A stretch of 64,000 bases of DNA, from the NCBI GenBank assembly GCA_024291935.2, contig CM044314.1, positions 25,518,001 through 25,582,000 of the forward strand, in the 5' to 3' direction. The notes under the pieces were generated by a model that saw nothing but the letters and a program-made list of their open reading frames with translations, had not been told where the DNA came from and did not search any database. A program made the position numbers and the translations under genes. Positions 51,431 through 63,365 of the stretch are shown here, in pieces. Source of the stretch: Okapia johnstoni (Eukaryota > Chordata > Mammalia > Artiodactyla > Giraffidae). Position 1 is the first letter of the stretch. Every line of letters starts with the position of its first letter.

Positions 51431-51984
51431 CCCACTTCACCCATGACCAGTCATCAATTTCTGGCTCTCAAAATGGCCCTCTCAGCCTCCAGGTAGGTGC
51501 CCTGCAAGTCTGCCCACAGCTGGGCAGTGACAGACATCCCTACAGGGTGCCTCGTGCATGTTAGGGAGATGGGGGTCCCAAGGGACTGGATACCCCTCAG
51601 TCACCAGTCCCTAAGTCCCTTGGCTGTCTCCCAAGGCCCTCAGGGCTCTCTGGTCCAAATAAACCTTCCTGTCGACTTTGTGAGTGCCCAGCACCCCACG
51701 ATCCCATAGCTAAGTCTGGCTCCACTTGCTACAGGAGCAAACAGCCCTATCTACCCCAGTAGCATGAGCAGGGACACAGTGATTGTACAGGCATGGCACC
51801 TTGTCTGAGGCCTCACCATCTGATGCCACTACAACCTGGGGCACCCACAGGAGTGTGACTTGCACCCTGCAGGCCTGTATTGGGGTCCAGGCCCCGATTA
51901 CTGGCTGTGCCCCTGTTACCCTCATTCTCCATCCAACCACCAGCAGGCCCACTGTGCAGAGACCCTGCCCCAAGGCTATGTCCA

Positions 51985-52672
51985 CCTGTTGGCTGCCAGC
52001 GTTTATTTATTTATGCAGATAAGCACTGTCCACCACCCACCAGGGGAGGCGGGCACAAATCTCGGGGCCCCACACAATGCCTGTGTGGTCCCCCTGTAGT
52101 TTTGCAGCATGGTTATTTAGGAACCTACCACTCGCCCCCTTGGGCATCTCCAAATGGGGTGGCAAACTACAAGGCAGCACAATGCTGTGCTCAGTCGCCA
52201 GGAGAGGAAAGAGAAGAGAGGTGGAGTCCAGGGGCCAGTTATGGTTCAGCTTGCATGGATGTAGATGGTGTAGATTGTGGGCAATCATTGGGAGGGATGG
52301 CATGACTGCAAACATCCACCAGGTGTCCCTGGGCACCGCCCATGAGCTCCTTCTGTCTTCCAGCACAGGTGACTGCTCATGGCCCACTCAGACAGTTTAC
52401 TTGACAGTCACCCCACGCCCTACTCTGGGCCACACGACTGGGCCTGCAGGCAGGAGCCCAGGTCTTTGAGAGACATGCTCGATGACCTAGGCAGTTGGCT
52501 GCCCTTCTCTGGGCCTCATTTTTCTCCGCTCTGACATGGAGGAACCCTCCAGAACAAAGTGCTGTGTGGCCTGTTGGCCCCTCAGAGGGTTCTCTTCATG
52601 CCCATATGTGGCCTTGACACCATGGCCCTGCCGTGGCGGCTGTACAGTTGGGAGACATGGCAGAGACTCAGC
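51985..52672 (-). other. FGD3: FGD3 3' UTR
   Basis: From the stop codon at 52675-52673 leftward to a double polyadenylation signal near 52002-52011. No competing canonical signal was noticed in between. The end is inferred. Confidence 0.6.
52002..52011 (-). terminator. FGD3: FGD3 polyadenylation signal (overlapping AATAAATAAA)
   Basis: Plus-strand TTTATTTATT gives two overlapping AATAAA hexamers on the minus strand, about 660 bp past the FGD3 stop. Confidence 0.6.
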
Positions 52673-52915
52673 TCATGGGGCAGCTGAGGCCTGGGGCTGC
52701 TGGGCCCCCAGGCTGGCCTGGGATGAACGCCCATGGGCTGCTGAGCTGAGAGCCTCCAGCCACTGCTGCTGCAGCTCGGCAGACGGGGCGCTCAGGTACA
52801 AAGACTGCTGGGCCTGCTGCAGCTGCCACACGTGCCTGGCATCCAGTCTCTCTGCAGGGTCCAACACACTCACCCTGCAGCCAGAGAGGGGGATGGCATG
52901 GAGCAGCTGGCCATC
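52673..52915 (-). CDS. FGD3: FGD3 last coding exon (second half of PH2)
   Basis: The acceptor TTTTCAACAG precedes 52915. It reads DGQLLHAIPLSGCRVSVLDP, then ERLDARHVWQLQ with the PH C-terminal helix (AELQQQWLEALS). It ends QPQASAAP and a stop at 52675-52673. Confidence 0.92.
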   Translation of the reverse strand, partial: DGQLLHAIPLSGCRVSVLDPAERLDARHVWQLQQAQQSLYLSAPSAELQQQWLEALSSAAHGRSSQASLGAQQPQASAAP

Positions 52916-55900
52916 CTGTTGAAAAGTAGAGGAGCATCAGTACCCTAGCCTCTGGAGTCCTGGCATCACTAAATACCACCTCCCACAAGTGGGCAGCAGA
53001 AGGGTGATTCTGGACAGTCAGGGAAACAGGCCCTAGGGTCATGTGAGCCACTCTCCAAGTGAAGTTGGTCCCAGGCAGCATGGCCCCGGCCTATATGTGC
53101 ACGGGCCTGAGGCCACGGGCCTGAGGTTCTGGTTGCTGGAGCAGGGTGAACCCCCACCCCCAGCGCGGCCCAGTGGGCAGAGGACACACCTGGCTGCCTC
53201 CGTGGAGGTGCAGCACCAACTCCAGGGAGTCCGACTCAGAGATGGCAGCCCACACCTTGCTCCACTCTGTGCCGCCATCTGACACCTGCAGGGGGCCGCA
53301 CAGCAGGCTGGATGGGGGCTCCGCAGCAACTAGCTTCTGGGGACGCAGAGGACAAGTCAGGTGAGTCTCACTTGTAAGAGCTACTCTCATGGGGAAGCAT
53401 CAGGGCCAAGGCTCTGGGGGGAGAGAGGCAGGAGGGGAAGACAGACTGGACAAAAGCCTAGGCCCACCTGACTTTGCCTAGGGTCGCTGCAAGGCCACTT
53501 GGGGTTGAGCTGGACCCTCTAGGGAGTGAGACCACAAGAAAGGTCAAAGACAGAAATAAAGACAGTAGGAAACACTGGAACAGCAGGAAATCAGAATGTG
53601 GTGGGTTTTGGTGATTTATCTGTACACACACACATAGGTACACCCCTCACACATAACACCACACATATACCACACACACCACACACATTCACACACACAC
53701 ATACACCCATACTACCCCCTAACACCCACACACACCTCACACACCACACACACACACATTCATTCACATATACACCATACATCACACACACCCTTCTCTC
53801 TCTTCTGACATGTTTAGAGCATTCATGGACACATCCCCTAGGTCATCAGAAAATCCCTCAGATACCTGATAAAACTGGTTCCTGCTTGGATCTGGGACAC
53901 GGGTCTCCCAGACACAGCATTTAAAATGCATGGATGAGAAGGCCAAGGGAGCTGTGCAAGGGACCCCTCTCTCCTCTGTCGAGATAATACTACACTCAGT
54001 TCTAATACACTGATGCACTTAACCTCTAAGACATACAGAGACCCGAACTGGGGCTCCAGCCAGAGTCCTGGCCAAATGGATAACCTTCCCTAGAACCTTT
54101 GGGAAGGGAAATGAACATCATTAAATAGCTTCCCAGAAGACCTCAATGTGCAGCTGGCCTTGAGAATCATGGACTATGTTATGTGGAGAGAACGGAAAAA
54201 TGCACTTTTTTGGAAAGCCATATTTCTCTTTTTTTCCAGTTTTCCTGTTACCTCATCAAATAGGGACAGTGCCCTTCAAGGAGGGCCTGGAAGGAAGCAG
54301 CCATCTCTGGAGGACAGGAGGTCAGAAGGGCATGGGTGTCCTCACTGCCCCCGCCGCACTGATGGCTTGGTCAAGGTGGGAGCAACATCTCACTTCAGCA
54401 GGGCCTCCAGGCCTTCAATGAGGGTGACCGTGAGCGAAGATGAAATTTGTTCTCATCCGTAGTGGGCTGAACTGTTTGCCCTTAAACCCATATGTTGAAG
54501 CCCTAAGTGCCACCCCCACCAAACACACACAATGAGACTGTGTTTGGAGATGAGGCCTCTAAGGAGATAATTAAGTTAAAATGAGGTTATATGTATGGGC
54601 TCCAATCCAGAATGACCAGTGTCCTCATAAGTAGAGATTAGGATACCCATAGAGAGAAGACCATGTGAAGACACAGGGAGAATAAGTCCATTGACAAACC
54701 AAGGAGAGAGACCTCAATTGAAACCAGCTTGCTGATCCCTTGATTTCAGAATTCCAGCCTTAAGGACTATGATAAAATAAGTTTCTGTTGTCTAAGCTGC
54801 CAAGCCTGTGGTATTTGTTACACAGCCTGAGCTGACTAATGTACCATCTAACTCCAGGGTGCAAATGATTCCCAAGCTCTCAACCATGACTAGATCCTAT
54901 GAAGCCCAACATGCACACAGGAGATATTTGGCATTTAGTTGCTAGCTGCCTGCAATGGCCTATGGATCCAACTGAGCCTCATCAGTCCTGGTCCCAGGGA
55001 AGCCAACAGCTCTGGGAGCACCATCTGTCAAGGCTTCTGGGGCCTTGTGTCTGGAAGGCTCACCAGACCCAGCCCACCCACCTCTGTGCTCTGCTTGGGC
55101 TCCAAGGGCTCCTCAAGGCTGGGGCTCAAGTGGGCCACTGGCTGGGTCAGGAAACACTCTTTGCAGACACGGCTCTGTCTGCCGTTCTCAGCCTTGAACT
55201 CAGAGCACTTCCCACAGATGACCTGCAAGACAAGGGCACCTGTGACCCTACCACCCAGGGACAGTAGACTGTCCAGAAGGGGGCTGGAAGGGCCACACAA
55301 CCAGGAGAGATGTGACATCATGTGGAGGGGAAGGGCTTGCCCATGAGCCAGGGGGATCAGGAGCCTTGTCCAGCAGGCAGAGACCCCAAGGCTGGACCCC
55401 TTTGGGCCTCCAGGCCCTGCCTTCTTGCTCGGAGGGTCCAGAATCCAAGGGGTCTGTGTGCATGGAAAGAAGATTGGGAGGAGGAACAAAGCACATGGAG
55501 GTCCCAACAGTTGGCCTCCTCCCATATGGACTCACCGCCCCACACAGCTTGCAGTGGTGTTTCCTTTTGGTGATGGAGTTGAAGGTCTCACCACAGCTGC
55601 TGCAGCCCTGCTTCTCCTTGTCACGTCTGGTCTTAGAGGACCCTCTCCTGGGCTCAGACTGTTGGAGGCAAACCATTGCAGTCAGCTTCCCAGCACGTGT
55701 GGAGTGGCAGCTGTGTGACACACAGGCAACGCACATGCAGGGCAAGAAAGCTGGACGTGCAGAAGGGAATTAAGCAGGAGCCACGTTGGCCATGGCCCCC
55801 TGTTCAGCCTTGCTCCCCAGAAGCTGCCCTGCTATCACACAGAGTGAAATTCCAAAGGGATCAGGAACTGTATGCTTGGAATGACTTGGCCCTCCACAAA

Positions 55901-58900
55901 GGTCAGTGACGTAACCTTCCGTGTCTGCAGAGATAACAACTGGAACCCACACCAGGGGAAATGGTGGCTGCTCTGCACCAAAGTCCAGACACCGAAGACC
56001 CAGGTGTCTGCACCCAGCATCTGGCCAGGTGGCCCTTGCTTCCACACTCTCATCCTTCATTGGGCCCCAGAGCATGGTGCCTGCAGTTGCCCACCCAACA
56101 TGTGTGAGAGCGCTCTCCTGGGGTGGAGGAGTAGGGTCGGGGGCTGTACTCCCCTCTCTGTCTCCTCTGATGCTGCCTGAATTTCCCACAAAGGAGGGCA
56201 CTGATGAGTCTTTTCAGCAAGAGAAGAAAAACAACAGGAAGTCATGAAACATAATGTGGTGTGTGTTCAGAGAGGTTAAAAGATTTTTAAGACAAATCAC
56301 AAGAACACACTATAAAATACTTTTGTTTTCTTTTATGTATAAACAAGCTGTTTTGTGTAAGGTTTCTCAAAAAGATTTATAAGAACCACATCAAAGTCCT
56401 TGGAGCCAAGAGGAATTGGGAGTGGTAGGCAGCAGTGGGAGAGAGGTTTTCATTTTCTTCTATCACTTAGTTTTTTTCTTACAAGTATTTATTCCTTTTA
56501 TGGTAAGTATATATTTACAAATTTTAAAAAAATCTGATGCAGTTTAAAACTAAGGAACAGGTACATAAATCATGCATGGGAGGTAGATGTCAAGGTGACA
56601 TATCGGAAGATTAAAGATGTTGAGTTCTATAGCTAAGGGAAACAAGCAAATAGCAAAATAACATACAGTAGCATATGATGTTTATACCAAAAAGGGTACA
56701 TGCATGAAAAAAAGACTGGAAGGAAGCACACCCTGATGATCCTATTGGCTGTTTGGGGTAGAGTTACTCTTATCTGACTCTCTTATCTGGATTGTCTCAA
56801 TTGTTCACCAGAACAGCTTGTGAAAGAAGAAGAAAACCAAAAAACATATAGAAAGGAAATCAGTCACTCACTCACCAGCACCCCCAACACCCCCACCCCC
56901 CACCTCACTCCCATCGAGGACTGTGTCCCCTCTGCACTATGAACAGAAGTTTGAGAGCTGGTGTAGTCTGCTCTGGCCACCTACCCCCTGGCCATAGTGA
57001 CATCAGTTGTGTCTAGGACCCCAGCCCCATCTGATGCAATGGCTTGGGAGGTGAGTGGGAGGCAGGCAGGAGTGAGGGTGGGAGTGGGCACTGACCATGC
57101 AGTGAGGCTGGGATGGGGGCTCAGAAGTGTTGTCTGATTAGGTTTCCCCATCTGATTAGCATTAGTGCAAGTTAGGGGATAACTCCCAGGCCCCTGCCCT
57201 GCCCCTCATCAGCTGTGGGACCCTACATGAGTCACTTTTCCTCTCTAAGCCTGGTTTCCTCATCTGTAAAGTGGAGTAAGGAACAAAGTGCAAAGCTGAA
57301 ATTGCTCCAGACTGGTGAGGCGGGGCTTGCTGGCTGTTATTTCTACTTCGGTGTGTCTGAAACTTCTATAATAAAAATCTGAACAAAATAAGCTAGAAAT
57401 ATGTTTAATATAAGCTCTGCAAGTTTAAGGAGAAAGAGATGCACTGGTCGGGGGTGAGGAGACAGAAAGGAGGGGCTTGTGCTGAATTGTGTCCCCCAAA
57501 AGTCATAGTTTGCAGTTCTAACCCCCAGCACCTTGGAATGTGACTATAATTGGAGAGAGGGCCTTTAAAGAGGTGATTAAAGTAAAATGAGGTCACTTGG
57601 GTGGGCCTTAATCCAACATAACTGGTGTCCTTATAAGAAGAGGTGATTAGGACATGGACACGCTCCGGGGGAAGACTATGTGAAGACACAGGGAGAAGAC
57701 GGCTATCTATATGTCAAAGAGAGATGCCTGTAAACAAGAAAAGAACAAAGAGTGTCACTTATCATCCAGTTATATAAGGTTTAGACACAACCACTGCAGT
57801 CATGACACTACGGCCAGAATGAAAATACAAGAGGAGACATTCTGTGTGTTGCAGAAACAGGCCCCAAGATAGATGCACATCTCAGAAAGAATTTCAAAGA
57901 CCCCAGATTCTTGTATCTTCCCATGCACGGAAAAACACCAAAAGTGTTAACTTGAGATATGTGTTCTTTATGATTAGCAGTCATCTTTTACTAAGATGGA
58001 TGCCTGACTACATGTATGTCCTAGCCAAAATAATCCATTCATATCCTGGCTCCTCCCCCCCCTCTTAGAATCCATTTCTCAGAGCTGTCTGCTGGGCTAC
58101 CGTCCTCAGTAAGACCCTGAATAAAACTTAAATTCAGCTCTTAAGTTGTATGTTTTTCTTTAAGTCGACAGGCCTCAGGAAAAACCAGCCCTGCGAACAC
58201 CTTGATCCTGGATTTGCAGCCTTCAGAACTGTGAGAGAATAAGTGTCTGTGGTACTTTGTTAAGCAGCCTAAACACAGGCCTATACTCCCCAGCTCTGCT
58301 GCCTCTGCTCATAGTCCCCACTGTGGGCCCCACCACTGTGAGGCCAGCTCCGGCCACCTGGTACTAGGAGCCCTGAGACAGCTGGTGCCTCTGAGGGTGA
58401 CAGGAACACTTGTTCTGCCCAAGACCCCCCCCTTCTCCATCTCATGACCCCTGACCCCATGGACACTGGGTTTAAGATGTCCCCCTCTCAGTTTATTCCA
58501 TGCAGCTCAGGACCTCAGAGCTCTGTGGGTGGAGAACGGGCAGGACAGACCCAACAAACAGCACTGACTCTCCCCACAGCCACACGTCTCACCCAAGGCC
58601 ACCCTGCCATCCGACACGGGCTGCTAGCCACACTGTAGCCCTGAGACACATTTGTCTGCCCCACTCAGGGTTCCTTCCTTGGAGACCATCTCCAGAACTG
58701 CTGGGGTGCAGACAAGAGGAGAGAAGGGAAGGGCCATCCACGGGTCTGCAGCAGCCCCTGCAGCCCCAGCCCTCCACCAACCTTCATGGTGACCCTGTCA
58801 TTCCCATTTTCCAGGTGAGGACCCCAAGGGCACTGGGGATGGGAGTGGTCAGAGGTGGGTTGGCTGGATCCACTGGCTTGCCTTCAAGCCCTGACGTGTG

Positions 58901-61900
58901 CCATAGAACCTCAGCTCTCCAGACCCTGAGAACAGCGCTGCATGATTGCAGAGAACACCAGGGGACCAAAGGGGCTTCTGGGGTATCCCTGAGAGCCAGG
59001 GGGTAGGCAGGGGGCTGGAGGGGCAGGGCTGGCCCACAAGACAGAGGAGAGGCTGTAGTGGGCCAGGGGTGTGTGGCCAAGAGCTCAGCCTGTGAAGGTC
59101 ACCAGGACAGCAGGGACCCTGTCCTGGCCAGAGGGACAGAGGGCAGTTCCCAGAGCAGGGCATCTTGGGGCTGGGGCTCAGCAGAGCAACCCTCCTGGCT
59201 TCCTTTGTCGGGCAGCAGCTCAGTGCTCAGACAGAGTTCAGGCTAGGTACCAGCTCCCTCCATGCTGAAGACTATAAGCCACTGTGGCCCACTGATGCAG
59301 TACCCCACGCAGTTCCCGACACCGAAAGTTGGTAACCAGGTGGCTGGGGTGAGCCCGCCTGCGTTGTTGGGGACAGGTCTTCTTGGCCAACCATACTTCC
59401 TGTTTGGATGAGGATACGGAATAGGCCAACAAAAGGGAGATGCTTAGATTTTCTCTCTGGGTGTGGAGACATTGGAAAGGCTGGGCCAAGTCTAACTGGG
59501 GAGGTGCGGAACCGTGGCTTTCTCCAGTAACAGCCAAGTGACTCCACCCGCAGCACTCCAAACACTCAAGCGTGGGCCTGGGAGGAGGTATGTGCCAGGG
59601 CCTGTTTACTAAGCGTTTTCTCTTCAGCTGATTCACTTACAAAGCATGGAAGCAGGAGGAAAATTCAGGTTAAGAAGTGGGTCCCAAACAGCGGTCCTGA
59701 CAACCAGCCCCGGAAGACAGAGCCACACAGTTATCATCCATCCTGAAGGGTGTGGAGATAGGCCTATGTCTTAGGCCCTGCTCAGTGAGGCCCAGCCCCT
59801 CTTCCTCTCATGGGCAGCTCTGTCCCAGGGCCCTGGAGGGTGGGTTGTACTAAATTTGTGCATGCTGAGGAGAGGGTGGCAGGGGTGGGGCCTTCCTTGG
59901 CATCGTGGAGGGGTCCATGTGTGGTCACAGTGGGTCGGGGGCCCTGGGAGGCCTTTTGGACTCTGACATTTCTGTGCTTCTGTGAAGAGAGATGCAACTT
60001 TTACAGAAAAGGGAAGTCTTCGGATTCTGCAAGGCCCCCTTGCAAAACTTCCTGGTTTAGCTTCTCTTAGGAAAGACGGCTTGTGGAAACTGTGTCTGAG
60101 GACAACACCAGGAAATCAAACCAGCACACCAAGAGTGAGGTTACATTTCCTCTCCAAAAGCTTACATCTGGCATGTTATAGCAAAGATCACTCTTTCTAG
60201 TGTCAGAATTAAAACCCACTTTTGGGTGCTTTCCACAAATATCCACTGAGTACGTCTTGGACTCGCCTGGCAGGAGCTTCACTGAGTTGCCCTGGTCCAC
60301 TAAAATCTGTGCTCACTGAAGACACAAATGAGAAAAACCATGGCCAGGCCACATGTGCTGGGGCCAGAGCTATGAGTCTGTTGCTAACAGATGTCTGTCT
60401 ATTTTAGGTCCCCAGCCTGGCTTGGGGTGGGTAAAGGGACTGGGACAAGGAGGCCTGAAGTTGAACTGTGATCTCAAGCATCTGCGAGTCAGAGATGCTG
60501 CAGAGCCCTGAGAAGGTTGAGCCCCCAGGTGGGAGAAAGAGGGGCGACCTGCTCATCCACTGGCTGAGTGTCGCTGTCACTGCCCAGCAGGTCTGCAGCC
60601 TGGCCTAGACAGACCCCTGGACTGGGCTGAGGCCCTGACCCTCAGGGGCTCTCAGTTACCTTTTCACCTATAAAAGGAGTTGGGTGACCAATTGGAGGGG
60701 CACCCAAGTGGCCAACAGGCACCTGACATAGTTTCTCTCTTCTTCCGATCCATGAGAAGGTAAGGGTGGAGGGTGAGGAATTGCCCAAGGCCTCATGTCA
60801 GGACCCACTTACAGGTTAAAACATGAAAAATGTGACCTTCAGGTCCTTCCAGCTAGAACATTCTCCAGTGAGCACTGCCTGCCCTGTGTGCCAGCCACAC
60901 CTCCTGCTTTTCTCTCCCTGCCTTGGCACTGGATCCTCCTCACCCCCGCCTCCCTGACCATGCAGCCTGCAGCCATTTCACTTCTCCTTGCATCCCAGGG
61001 CTGAGGCCTGCTATGGACTTGCCTAACAAAGAATGGGGGTTGCTCGTGGCTCTTGATGCCTTGTAGCCCACCCCAGGCCAAGGGTCAGATAGCAGAGGGC
61101 CCTGCATGGGGTCCAGCTCAGCTGCCCTGTGGAGGCAGGGAGAGGCAGTGCTTTATGCAAAGGGCCAGCATGGAAGTTGTCAGAGACCCCTGGCCAAGGG
61201 ACCCAGGAGCTAACTGGAAAACTGCAGAGGCCCAATCTGTCATTTCTCTCTGGTCAGTTACACAGAGGAAGCCTGAATGTGTGCATTGCTTTTCATGACA
61301 TTCCTAGACGTTCCTGAAAGGAGCCCAGTAGCACAGTGCAAGCCTTACATGTATAGTTTTGTGATTCATAAAGTTAATAATGGGCTGCTTCATGAGGGAA
61401 ATACTTGTCAGTGATCCTGGGGTCAGCCGTGAAGGCCTCACAGATGAGATCTTGGGGTAGAACAGACATAATTGAGGTATTCTGCACAGAGGGGGCAGCA
61501 GGTGGGGACATGGCTAAGTGAGGGGGACCAGGGCATGGTTGGGGAGGGTGGGCTGGAAAGAAGGCAAGGCGAGACAGGGTCATGATGCAGGAAGCCCCTC
61601 AGGAAGTTTGAAGGGCTGTGATAAGACCATCTCTCCCGTACTGACCGTGCGGCTTTTAGATTTCCTGACTTTGAGTTCAAACAAATTAGCACAGGCTGCT
61701 TTTGACCCCCACAGCATACTGTGTGGCAGCAGTATCACTCAAATAAGGGGGTTCCTTCCTCTCAATTGGTCCCTGAACCCCAGCATGCTCTAGAAAAGCT
61801 ATATCTTTCCCTCAGAGCCCAAGAACTTCTCAAGGTTTTCCCAGTGCCTGTAACCCAAGACATGTCAGGTCAGGGGTCATGTGTGACCTGGCAAAGCCTC

Positions 61901-63365
61901 TGCTCTTGTAACAGAGCCGGGGGGACACTGGTGCATCTGTTCTGGGGCCTCAGCAGGGACTCAATGCTATCAACGCATGGATGTTGTGGGAGGAGGAGAC
62001 TAGTTTTCTTACTAAAAATCTAATTCAGGACAGGAACACTTACTCCCCATGACAAGCTAAGCAGCTGTCCCTCCCTCTGCTGCTGTCCCAGGAAGTCCAG
62101 TCACACCACAAAGTTTGGAGTCGAAGGCTAGGTCTCCTCACCTGTCAAGCCCATTTCCGCTTCCTAAAATGAGTTGGCCTTCACAACCACCAACCCAGGA
62201 TGGCGGTAATGACCAGCAGGGTGGCCCTTGTAGCCAGAAAAGAAGGAGCTCTAGAAGTTGGAGCTAAATTCAGGCAGACTTTGCTGTCTGACTGGGGTGC
62301 ACCTGCCCCCAAGGGAATGGTCCTGATAAGGGTGTGAGAAAGAGAGGTGGGGGAAGGAAGAAGAGGCAGGCATGGTGGAGAGAATGTGGGGGCAGTACTG
62401 ACCCACCCACAGGAGATGTTCCGTTCTAGGATCAAATACCCTGTTAGGTGTCAGGCTGGGCCTCAGGCCCCTACTCATTCTTTTGAGCCTGGAAAACTGA
62501 GGAATAGGGCCAGGTGGGGCTAGTGGTAAAGAATCTGCCTAGAGATGCTAGTTCGATCCCAGGGTTGGGAAGATCCCCTGGAGAAGGAAACAGCCACCCA
62601 CTCCAATATTCTTGCCTGGAAAATCCTATGGACAGAGGAGCCTGGCAGGCTACAGTCCATAGGGTCACAAACAGTTGGACACGACTGAGCATTCACACAC
62701 AAGGGCAAAGCGAGGGTGCCCAGGAGAATCCCCTCTCAGGATGCAGGGTACAACACCTCCCTGGTAGTCTAGGGTTATAACTGTCATCAGACTTCATGAC
62801 GATTAGGCTCAGTGGTTAATAATGACGCTCCCCTGTACTGCATACTCACTGCATGCAAGGCACACACATTTGCCCTCCTGCTTAATCTCCCAACCAACAG
62901 AGTGGGTGGGACTCAGGCATAGTCCCATGGCCTGGCCCTGTCAGAGTGGGGACAAGGACACAGGCTGTCCCTGGACACACCATCTTTGCCCACACTGAGC
63001 ATCCTGAGGGCCAGGCACCACCTTGATGCACATTTATCCAGGGCTATTCTATTCATTGTAAAGAGCACAAGTATTCAGAAGATCTTAGCTATGTAACCTC
63101 CACCCACTCCAAAAAATGGACATTTGGGTCCCAGCAGGCTTACCCCAGCCCTCTCCCGACAGGCCCCAGAGGCCATCACTGTAAGGACCCAGGTCTCATG
63201 GAGTGGGGGGAAGGCTTATCACTAAGGACTCACCCTCAGGTCACCCTGGTCTGACCCCATCTTCCACCTTCACCCATGCCAACAGCTGAGGGGGTCACTC
63301 ACCCCTGAAGCTCCCCCTCCACTGTTGGCTGGCACTGCAGGCACCTCGGAGCTGGGGCTCATCAT
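52673..63365 (-). CDS. FGD3: FGD3, FYVE, RhoGEF and PH domain-containing protein 3 (last five coding exons; 5' part outside window)
   Basis: The partial coding sequence is complement(join(52673..52915, 53190..53336, 55082..55222, 55536..55658, 63303..63365)), 717 bp, 238 residues plus stop; every junction is phase 0 with GT-AG ends. FGD proteins are guanine nucleotide exchange factors for Cdc42-type GTPases, acting on actin at membranes. Visible here: a linker (MMSPSSEVPAVPANSGGGAS), then SSKTRRDKEKQ, then a FYVE zinc finger with CSSC, TKRKHHCKLCG, CGKC and CKEC, i.e. all eight metal ligands, then a variable linker, then the second PH domain (SSLLCGPLQVSDGG to AELQQQWLEALSSAAHG). The DH domain and first PH domain lie beyond 64000. 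The match to human FGD3 as I recall it is strong over the whole stretch. The FYVE finger lacks the WxxD motif of classical PI3P-binding FYVE domains, as other FGD members do. Confidence 0.93.
53190..53336 (-). CDS. FGD3: FGD3 coding exon (first half of PH2)
   Basis: The acceptor GTCCCCAG precedes 53336 and the donor GCCAG|GTGTGT follows 53190. It codes KLVAAEPPSSLLCGPLQVSD and on to LHLHGGSQ, 49 codons. Confidence 0.9.
53620..53790 (+). repeat. Impure (CA)n microsatellite
   Basis: Runs of ACACAC broken by CATATACC, CATTCA and CTCACACACC; open frames over it are artefacts of the repeat. Confidence 0.85.
54455..54845 (+). mobile_element. MaLR-type LTR (MLT1-like)
   Basis: Sense order TGGGCTGAACTGTTTGCCC, CCATATGTTGAAGCCCTAAG, GTTAAAATGAGGTTATATG, CAGTGTCCTCATAAGTAGAG, TGTGAAGACACAGGGAGAAT and GTGGTATTTGTTACACAGCC. 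Near full length. Confidence 0.75.
55082..55222 (-). CDS. FGD3: FGD3 coding exon (second half of FYVE plus linker)
   Basis: The acceptor GTCTTGCAG precedes 55222; the donor GAG|GTGGGT follows 55082. VICGKCSEFKAENGRQSRVC completes the zinc finger with KECFLTQ. The linker HLSPSLEEPLEPKQSTE is longer than in human. 47 codons. Confidence 0.92.
55536..55658 (-). CDS. FGD3: FGD3 coding exon (first half of FYVE)
   Basis: The acceptor CTCCAACAG precedes 55658; the donor GGCG|GTGAGT follows 55536. It codes SEPRRGSSKTRRDKEKQ and the first four metal ligands up to KLCGA. 41 codons. Confidence 0.93.
57190..57290 (+). repeat. MIR SINE fragment
   Basis: CAGCTGTGGGACCCTACATG, TCACTTTTCCTCTCTAAGCC and TTTCCTCATCTGTAAAGTGG follow the MIR core in sense. 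Confidence 0.65.
57475..58275 (+). mobile_element. MaLR-type LTR interrupted by a younger solo LTR
   Basis: MLT1-like sense text at 57475-57728 (GCTGAATTGTGTCCCCCAAA; GTGTCCTTATAAGAAGAGG; TGTGAAGACACAGGGAGAAG) resumes at 58171-58275 (CCTCAGG; AGCCTTCAGAACTGTGAGAG; TGGTACTTTGTTAAGCAGCC). The expected junction is restored if the middle is removed. Confidence 0.75.
57729..58170 (+). mobile_element. Solo ERV LTR inserted in a MaLR LTR
   Basis: 442 bp beginning TGTAAACA and ending TCGACA, so it has TG...CA ends, with a TATATAAGG box near 57772 and an AATAAAAC signal near 58122. Flanks TGCC and GGCC are a likely 4-bp target duplication with one change. No internal viral region is present. Confidence 0.65.
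62515..62700 (+). repeat. Bov-tA SINE
   Basis: CAGGTGGGGCTAGTGGTAAA, GTTCGATCCCAGGGTTGGGA, CACTCCAATATTCTTGCCTG and AACAGTTGGACACGACTGAG give the full order, with a short internal loss near the tRNA loop. Confidence 0.85.
63303..63365 (-). CDS. FGD3: FGD3 coding exon (short linker exon, 63 bp)
   Basis: The acceptor GTCCCTTCCAG precedes 63365; the donor TCAGGG|GTGAGT follows 63303. It codes MMSPSSEVPAVPANSGGGAS plus Gly, 21 codons, phase 0 on both sides. It takes the place of the serine/proline-rich linker before the FYVE finger in human FGD3. The sequence is poorly conserved, so this call rests on the splice sites and the frame joining into SEPRRGSSKTRRDKE. Confidence 0.8.

Larger units (their letters stand above)
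46250..51984. other. Intergenic, downstream of FGD3
   Basis: No gene was recognised. It includes two decayed tandem repeats (47505-47745, 51265-51430), a Bov-tA (48337-48544), an L2-like piece near 48625-48740 and a MIR near 49110-49195. Open frames on either strand lack known domains. Confidence 0.6.
53337..55081 (-). other. FGD3: FGD3 intron with a (CA)n tract and a MaLR LTR
   Basis: 1.7 kb; contains an impure CA microsatellite (53620-53790) and a MaLR-type LTR (54455-54845). No coding sequence. Confidence 0.75.
55659..63302 (-). other. FGD3: FGD3 intron (7.6 kb)
   Basis: Contains an AT-rich stretch at 56220-56830, a MIR at 57190-57290, an LTR nested in an LTR (57475-58275) and a Bov-tA (62515-62700). 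58280-62500 is mostly unique with no gene recognised. Confidence 0.75.

Noticed and set aside
53526..53924. Thr/His-rich open frame
   Set aside because: It is translation of the CA microsatellite.
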